From: Owenia fusiformis
Lineage: Eukaryota > Annelida > Polychaeta > Sabellida > Oweniidae
NCBI GenBank assembly: GCA_903813345.2
Contig: CAIIXF020000010.1
Coordinates: 12,221,181-12,285,180, forward strand
Direction: 5' to 3'
DNA length: 64,000 bases
This document shows positions 58,010-64,000 of the stretch, piece after piece. Numbering within the stretch: position 1 is the first letter of the stretch; every line of letters begins with the position of its first letter. The notes below the pieces were generated by a model, which made no database searches, was not told the DNA's origin, and saw only the letters and a list, made by a program, of their open reading frames with translations. A program made the translations under genes and the position numbers.

Positions 58010-61000
58010 TTTTAGACTGGTAGTGTATGTGGATACTATAAGCATTGCACACTGTCTAATGACACTTTTGGTAGAAGGCTGCCATTTTGAAAAATGGCCG
58101 CCATTTTAACATATTTTACTATAACTCGAAAAGTAGTGGAGCGATTTTGTTCATATTTGGTATGTGAATACTATAAGCATGGCACACTGTCTAATGACAC
58201 TTTGGGTAGTAGGCGACCATTTTGAAAAATGGCGACCATTTTTACTTTTATAACTATAAATTGAAAAGGAGTGGAGCGATTTTGTTCATATTTGGTATGT
58301 GAATACTATAAGCATGGCACACTGTCTAATAACACTTTTGGTTGAGGAGACCATTTTGAAAAATGGCGACCATTTTTACATTTTTTACTCTAACTCAAAA
58401 AGTAGTAGAGCGATTTTGTTCATATTTTTATATGTGAATACTATAAGCATGGCACACTGTCTAATGACACTTTGGGTAGTAGGCGACCATTTTGAAAAAT
58501 GGCGACCATTTTTACTTTTATAACTATAAATTGAAAAGTAGTGGAGCGATTTTGTTCATATTTGGTATGTGAATACTATAAGCATGGCACACTGTCTAAT
58601 GACACTTTGGCTCGTAGGCGACCATTTTTACATTTTTTACTATAACTCAAAAAGTAGTAGAGCGATTTTGTTCATATTTTATATGTGAATACTATAAGCA
58701 TGGCACACTGACTAATGACACTTTGGGTAGTAGGCGACCATTTTGAAAAATGGCGACCATTTTTACTTTTATAACTATAAATTGAAAAGGAGTGGAGCGA
58801 TTTTGTTCATATTTGGTATGTGAATACTATAAGCATGGCACACTGTCTAATAACACTTTTGGTGGAGGAGACCATTTTGAAAAATGGCGACCATTTTTAC
58901 ATTTTTTACTATAACTCAAAAAGTAGTAGAGCGATTTTGTTCATATTTTTATATGTGAATACTATAAGCATGGCACACTGTCTAATGACACTTTTGGTAG
59001 AAGGCTGCCATTTTGAAAAATGGCCACCATTTTGAAAAATGGCCGCCATTTTAACATATTTTACTGTAACTCGAAAAGTAGTGGAGCGATTTTGTTCATA
59101 TTTGGTATGTGAATACTATAAGCATGGCACACTGTCTAATGACACTTTGGGTAGAAGGCTGCCATTTTGAAAAATGGCCACCATTTTGAAAAATGGCCGC
59201 CATTTTAACATATTTTACTATAACTCGAAAAGTAGTGGAGCGATTTTGTTCATATTTGGTATGTGAATACTATAAGCATGGCACACTGTCTAATGACACT
59301 TTGGGTAGTAGGCGACCATTTTGAAAAATGGCGACCATTTTGAAAAATGGCCGCCATTTTAACATATTTTACTATAACTCGAAAAGTAGTGGAGCGATTT
59401 TGTTCATATTTGGTATGTGAATACTATAAGCATGGCACACTGTCTAATAACACTTTTGGTGGAGGAGACCATTTTGAAAAATGGCGACCATTTTTACATT
59501 TTTTACTATAACTCAAAAAGTAGTAGAGCGATTTTGTTCATATTTTTATATGTGAATACTATAAGCATGGCACACTGTCTAATGACACTTTGGGTAGTAG
59601 GCGACAATTTTGAAAAATGGCGACCATTTTTACTTTTATAACTATAAATTGAAAAGCAGTGGAGCGATTTTGTTCATATTTGGTATGTGAATACTATAAG
59701 CATGGCACACTGTCTAATAACACTTTTGGTGGAGGAGACCATTTTGAAAAATGGCGACCATTTTTACATTTTTTACTATAACTCAAAAAGTAGTAGAGCG
59801 ATTTTGTTCATATTTTATATGTGAATACTATAAGCATGGCACACTGACTAATGACACTTTGGGTAGTAGGCGACCATTTTGAAAAATGGCGACCATTTCT
59901 ACTTTTATAACTATAAATTGAAAAGGAGTGGAGCGATTTTGTTCATATTTGGTATGTGAATACTATAAGCATGGCACACTGTCTAATAACACTTTTGGTG
60001 GAGGAGACCATTTTGAAAAATGGCGACCATTTTTACATTTTTTACTATAACTCAAAAAGTAGTAGAGCGATTTTGTTCATATTTTTATATGTGAATACTA
60101 TAAGCATGGCACACTGTCTAATGACACTTTGGGTAGTAGGCGACCATTTTGAAAAATGGCGACCATTTTTACTTTTATAACTATAAATTGAAAAGGAGTG
60201 GAGCGATTTTGTTCATATTTGGTATGTGAATACTATAAGCATGGCACACTGTCTAATAACACTTTTGGTGGAGGAGACCATTTTGAAAAATGGCGACCAT
60301 TTTTACATTTTTTACTATAACTCAAAAAGTAGTAGAGCGATTTTGTTCATATTTTTATATGTGAATACTATAAGCATGGCACACTGTCTAATGACACTTT
60401 TGGTAGAAGGCTGCCATTATGAAAAATGGCCACCATTTTGAAAAATGGCCGCCATTTTAACATATTTTACTATAACTCGAAAAGTAGTGGAGCGATTTTG
60501 TTCATATTTGGTATGTGAATACTATAAGCATGGCACACTGTCTAATGACACTTTGGGTAGAAGGCTGCCATTTTGAAAAATGGCCACCATTTTGAAAAAT
60601 GGCCGCCATTTTAACATATTTTACTATAACTCGAAAAGTAGTGGAGCGATTTTGTTCATATTTGGTATGTGAATACTATAAGCATGGCACACTGTCTAAT
60701 GACACTTTGGGTAGTAGGCGACCATTTTGAAAAATGGCGACCATTTTTACTTTTATAACTATAAATTGAAAAGGAGTGGAGCGATTTTGTTCATATTTGG
60801 TATGTGAATACTATAAGCATGGCACACTGTCTAATAACACTTTTGGTGGAGGAGACCATTTTGAAAAATGGCGACCATTTTTACATTTTTTACTATAACT
60901 CAAAAAGTAGTAGAGCGATTTTGTTCATATTTTTATATGTGAATACTATAAGCATGGCACACTGTCTAATGACACTTTTGGTAGAAGGCTGCCATTTTGA

Positions 61001-62712
61001 AAAATGGCCACCATTTTGAAAAATGGCCGCCATTTTAACATATTTTACTATAACTCGAAAAGTAGTGGAGCGATTTTGTTCATATTTGGTATGTGAATAC
61101 TATAAGCATGGCACACTGTCTAATGACACTTTGGGTAGAAGGCTGCCATTTTGAAAAATGGCCACCATTTTGAAAAATGGCCGCCATTTTAACATATTTT
61201 ACTATAACTCGAAAAGTAGTGGAGCGATTTTGTTCATATTTGGTATGTGAATACTATAAGCATGGCACACTGTCTAATGACACTTTGGGTAGTAGGCGAC
61301 CATTTTGAAAAATGGCGACCATTTTTACTTTTATAACTATAAATTGAAAAGGAGTGGAGCGATTTTGTTCATATTTGGTATGTGAATACTATAAGCATGG
61401 CACACTGTCTAATAACACTTTTGGTGGAGGAGACCATTTTGAAAAATGGCGACCATTTTTACATTTTTTACTATAACTCAAAAAGTAGTAGAGCGATTTT
61501 GTTCATATTTTTATATGTGAATACTATAAGCATGGCACACTGTCTAATGACACTTTGGGTAGTAGGCGACCATTTTGAAAAATGGCGACCATTTTTACTT
61601 TTATAACTATAAATTGAAAAGTAGTGGAGCGATTTTGTTCATATTTGGTATGTGAATACTATAAGCATGGCACACTGTCTAATGACACTTTGGCTAGTAG
61701 GCGACCATTTTGAAAAATGGCGACCATTTTTACATTTTTTACTATAACTCAAAAAGTAGTAGAGCGATTTTGTTCATATTTTATATGTGAATACTATAAG
61801 CATGGCACACTGTCTAATGACACTTTGGGTAGTAGGCGACCATTTTTACTTTTATAACTATTAATTGAAAAGGAGTGGAGCGATTTTGTTCATATTTGGT
61901 ATGTGAATACTATAAGCATGGCACACTGTCTAATGACACTTTGGGTAGTAGTCGACCATTTTGAAAAATGGCGACCATTTTTACATTTTTTACTATAACT
62001 CAAAAAGTAGTAGAGCGATTTTGTTCATATTTTATATGTGAATACTATAAGCATGGCACACTGTCTAATAACACTTTGGGTAGTAGGCGACCATTTTGAA
62101 AAATGGCGACCATTTTTACTTTTATAACTATAAATTGAAAAGGAGTGGAGTGATTTTGTTCATATTTGGTATGTGAATACTATAAGCATGGCACACTGTC
62201 TAATAACACTTTTGGTGGAGGAGACCATTTTGAAAAATGGCGACCATTTTTACATTTTTTACTATAACTCAAAAAGTAGTAGAGCGATTTTGTTCATGTT
62301 TTTATATGTGAATACTATAAGCATGGCACACTGTCTAATGACACTTTGGGTAGTAGGCGACCATTTTGAAAAATGGCTACCATTTTTACTTTTATAACTG
62401 TAAATTGAAAAGTAGTGGAGCGATTTTGTTCATATTTGGTATGTGAATACTATAAGCATGGCACACTGTCTAATGACACTTTGGGTAGTAGGCGACCATT
62501 TTGAAAAATGGCGACCATTTTTACATTTTTTACTATAACTCAAAAAATAGTAGAGCGATTTTGTTCATATTTTATATGTGAATACTTTAAGCATGGCACA
62601 CTGTCTAATGACACTTTGGGTAGTAGACGACCATTTTGAAAAATGGCGACCATTTTTACTTTTTTAACTATAAATTGAAAAGCAGTGGAGCGATTTTGTT
62701 CATATTTGGTAA
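58010..62712 (+). repeat. Right ~140 bp satellite array, ~34 monomers
   Basis: Monomer: AGTGGAGCGATTTTGTTCAT, ATTTGGTATGTGAATACTAT, AAGCATGGCACACTGTCTAA, TGACACTTTGGGTAGTAGGC, then GACCATTTTGAAAAATGGCG and a T-rich tail. Monomer types (GTAGTGG with GGCCGCC; AGGAGTGG with ACTTTTATAACTATAAATTG; AGTAGTAG with ACATTTTTTACTATAACTC) alternate in a higher-order pattern, so 71-74 codon frames recur at spacings of roughly 270, 520-600 and 790 bp. These frames are satellite artefacts, not genes. Confidence 0.95.
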
Positions 62713-62830
62713 ATAAATCTTATTTGCTTATTTCAGGATGTATGGCATGGGTAATCAGCATGTCAAAAACATATAGATAGAATATGGTGGAATAACAGCA
62801 GGGAATAGATGGAAAAACAGATTGCATGTG

Positions 62831-63680
62831 GAATTGCCGCAATACTTCACCTGTATTTATCGTAAAAAACAACTTTTATTTAATTCACTGGAAGGAGCTG
62901 TTGACAGATGAACAATTAGGATGATAAATGATATGAGATGGCTTGAGAAATGACAACATTACATCACCAGGATTTATATACATATATATTAGCTGATTAA
63001 AAAATAAAAAGACATATACAACAATAGGCATAATATATGATACAAGATGGCGCACAAGGATTTATGTACATACTACAAATCATATTCATAGATACTTAAA
63101 TGATACCAGATGGAATGATGATGTGTGACAGTTGTGATTCTTATAGACCATGATATGAGTCAAGTGTGGAGATGCCCCCTCCCCCCACACAAACAATAGC
63201 ATTATGAATCAAGTGTGTACATGCCACCCCTCCCAATAGACTTTAGCAACATTTCAAAGATTAAAGACTGATGTTGATATAATTCAGTACAATGATGAAA
63301 AATGGAAATTATTTGCAAGGGTAATATAGTATGGTAATTACATAGAGATGTGTGATGGCTTGATAGCATATACTTTGATCAGCATTGGTCAAGTTCTGAA
63401 ATCACTTTATCCCGCAGCAAATTTTTTTACCCAGCGCCGGGATATGTCAGGTCTCAATTAATTATATCCCGTCGTTTGCAAAAAAAAAATTACGGGACAG
63501 TGAGTTTGAGAAACTGACTGTCCCGAGGCTCAGTGCTACAAAGTGCTCATACGGGATAAAGGTGTTTGCAATTGCGACTATCCCGCGAGCCCTATAAAAT
63601 TACGTGACAGTGTAACTGTGATTTATTATATCCCGCTCTGTGAAAAACATTTGTCGGGCTCGGGACTAATAATCAGATCT
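62831..63680 (-). repeat. Right terminal inverted repeat of the giant element
   Basis: 850 bp, the reverse complement of 42522-43470 apart from the ~90 bp duplication specific to the left arm. The three CGGGA stem-loops lie at about 63420-63590. It follows the satellite array with only ~120 bp between. Confidence 0.88.
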
Positions 63681-63689
63681 ATATAACCA
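63681..63689. repeat. 9 bp target-site duplication of the giant element, right
   Basis: ATATAACCA directly follows the right terminus AATCAGATCT. Confidence 0.85.
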
Positions 63690-64000
63690 TGGTGGTAACA
63701 TAGGCATATCATAACACTACTGGTTAAGATCGACCCTCATCTATTATTTCACAAATTAATGTTAAATTCCTAGTAACAATTACTGTCTTAATTTTTATAT
63801 ACACACATTATTCTGAATTACAGTAAATGATAGAAAAAGTTTCCAAATAAAAAGTATGCGTTTTTGTTGACACTGTTTTAAAGATGGCGCTAGGTTAACT
63901 TTCTTTCAAGCGTTGAAAATCTACTTAAAAATATTACCACAAACACATACAGTTTGTAACGTTTTTAAAAGAGGTCGCTTTCCTATGGAATGTAAAAACC
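63690..64000. other. Host DNA right of the giant element
   Basis: AT-rich, nothing recognised before the window ends. Confidence 0.4.

Larger units (their letters stand above)
42522..63680. mobile_element. Giant (21.2 kb) foldback/TIR element with 9 bp target duplication
   Basis: The left terminus starts AGATCTGATTATTAGTCCCG and the right ends in its exact reverse complement. Inverted similarity continues with roughly 90% identity by eye for about 950 bp on the left (to ~43470) and 850 bp on the right (from ~62831). The next nine bases outside both ends are ATATAACCA. Nothing inside looks like a transposase, polymerase or integrase gene; open frames are short and lie in repeats. The interior is 32 bp repeats, facing arrays of a ~140 bp satellite, nested dispersed repeats and MITEs. 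A 9 bp duplication and tandem repeats in long arms are typical of Foldback/Rehavkus (MuDR superfamily) elements, so movement in trans by such a transposase is inferred. Confidence 0.82.

Noticed and set aside
58299-62397. Eight near-identical 71-74 codon ORFs on the + strand
   Set aside because: They are one reading frame of the tandem satellite, recur with its higher-order period and resemble no protein.
42522-63680. Polinton/Maverick or giant-virus-like insertion
   Set aside because: Size and long TIRs fit, but there is no polymerase, integrase, capsid or ATPase frame, and the duplication is 9 bp, not 6 bp.

Overview
The window is nuclear DNA of an invertebrate animal. The evidence is spliced genes with GT-AG introns, a TATA box promoter, AATAAA signals, a poly(A)-tailed LINE, hAT-like and other MITEs, and long satellite arrays. 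The profilin encoded here has a C-terminus (QQGNTNK then YLESLGM) that I recall as most like sea-urchin profilins. Together with a TRIM-NHL gene and calcium-binding-EGF/collagen modules, this points to a marine deuterostome invertebrate, perhaps an echinoderm or hemichordate. That placement is inference from memory, and a mollusc or lancelet is not excluded.

Layout. 1-8.4 kb is repeat-rich and gene-free: a foldback element at 201-1049, a pair of ~440 bp direct repeats, an AGGTCA-rich array and a GC-rich TIR element at 6391-7076. 8.4-11.3 kb (+) holds a four-coding-exon gene for a small secreted cationic cysteine protein that resembles anti-lipopolysaccharide factors. 11.3-15.0 kb is a 3.67 kb stretch bounded by inverted repeats and containing a frameshifted member of the multi-copy 'TGCDTTS' gene family. 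15.9-20.2 kb (-) is profilin. 20.1-24.7 kb is a pile of inverted-repeat elements. 25.26-28.24 kb (-) is a young 5'-truncated LINE of L1/Tx1 type with an 11 bp target-site duplication. 29.5-31.6 kb (-) is an intronless TRIM-NHL ubiquitin ligase. 33.0-37.1 kb (-) is a fully resolvable eight-exon gene for a 462-residue type I membrane protein: signal peptide, unrecognised N-terminal region, short collagen run, three EGF modules, TM segment and a tail with an NPTY motif. 37-42.5 kb is AT-rich repeat.

42,522-63,680 appears to be one mobile element of 21.2 kb. It has inverted termini of about 0.85-0.95 kb, flanked on both sides by the same 9 bp (ATATAACCA). It has no recognisable gene. Inside are 32 bp repeat arrays, two facing arrays of a ~140 bp satellite (9 monomers on the left, about 34 on the right, in opposite orientation), nested dispersed repeats and several MITEs. 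Long inverted termini, tandem repeats in the arms and a 9 bp duplication resemble Foldback/Rehavkus-type (MuDR superfamily) elements at unusual size. This is the most notable object in the window.

The genes do not form a pathway. Profilin (actin dynamics), TRIM-NHL (ubiquitin ligase), the EGF receptor-like protein and the ALF-like peptide are independent host genes among mobile DNA. All exon models were made by eye from splice signals and reading-phase agreement, without transcript evidence.
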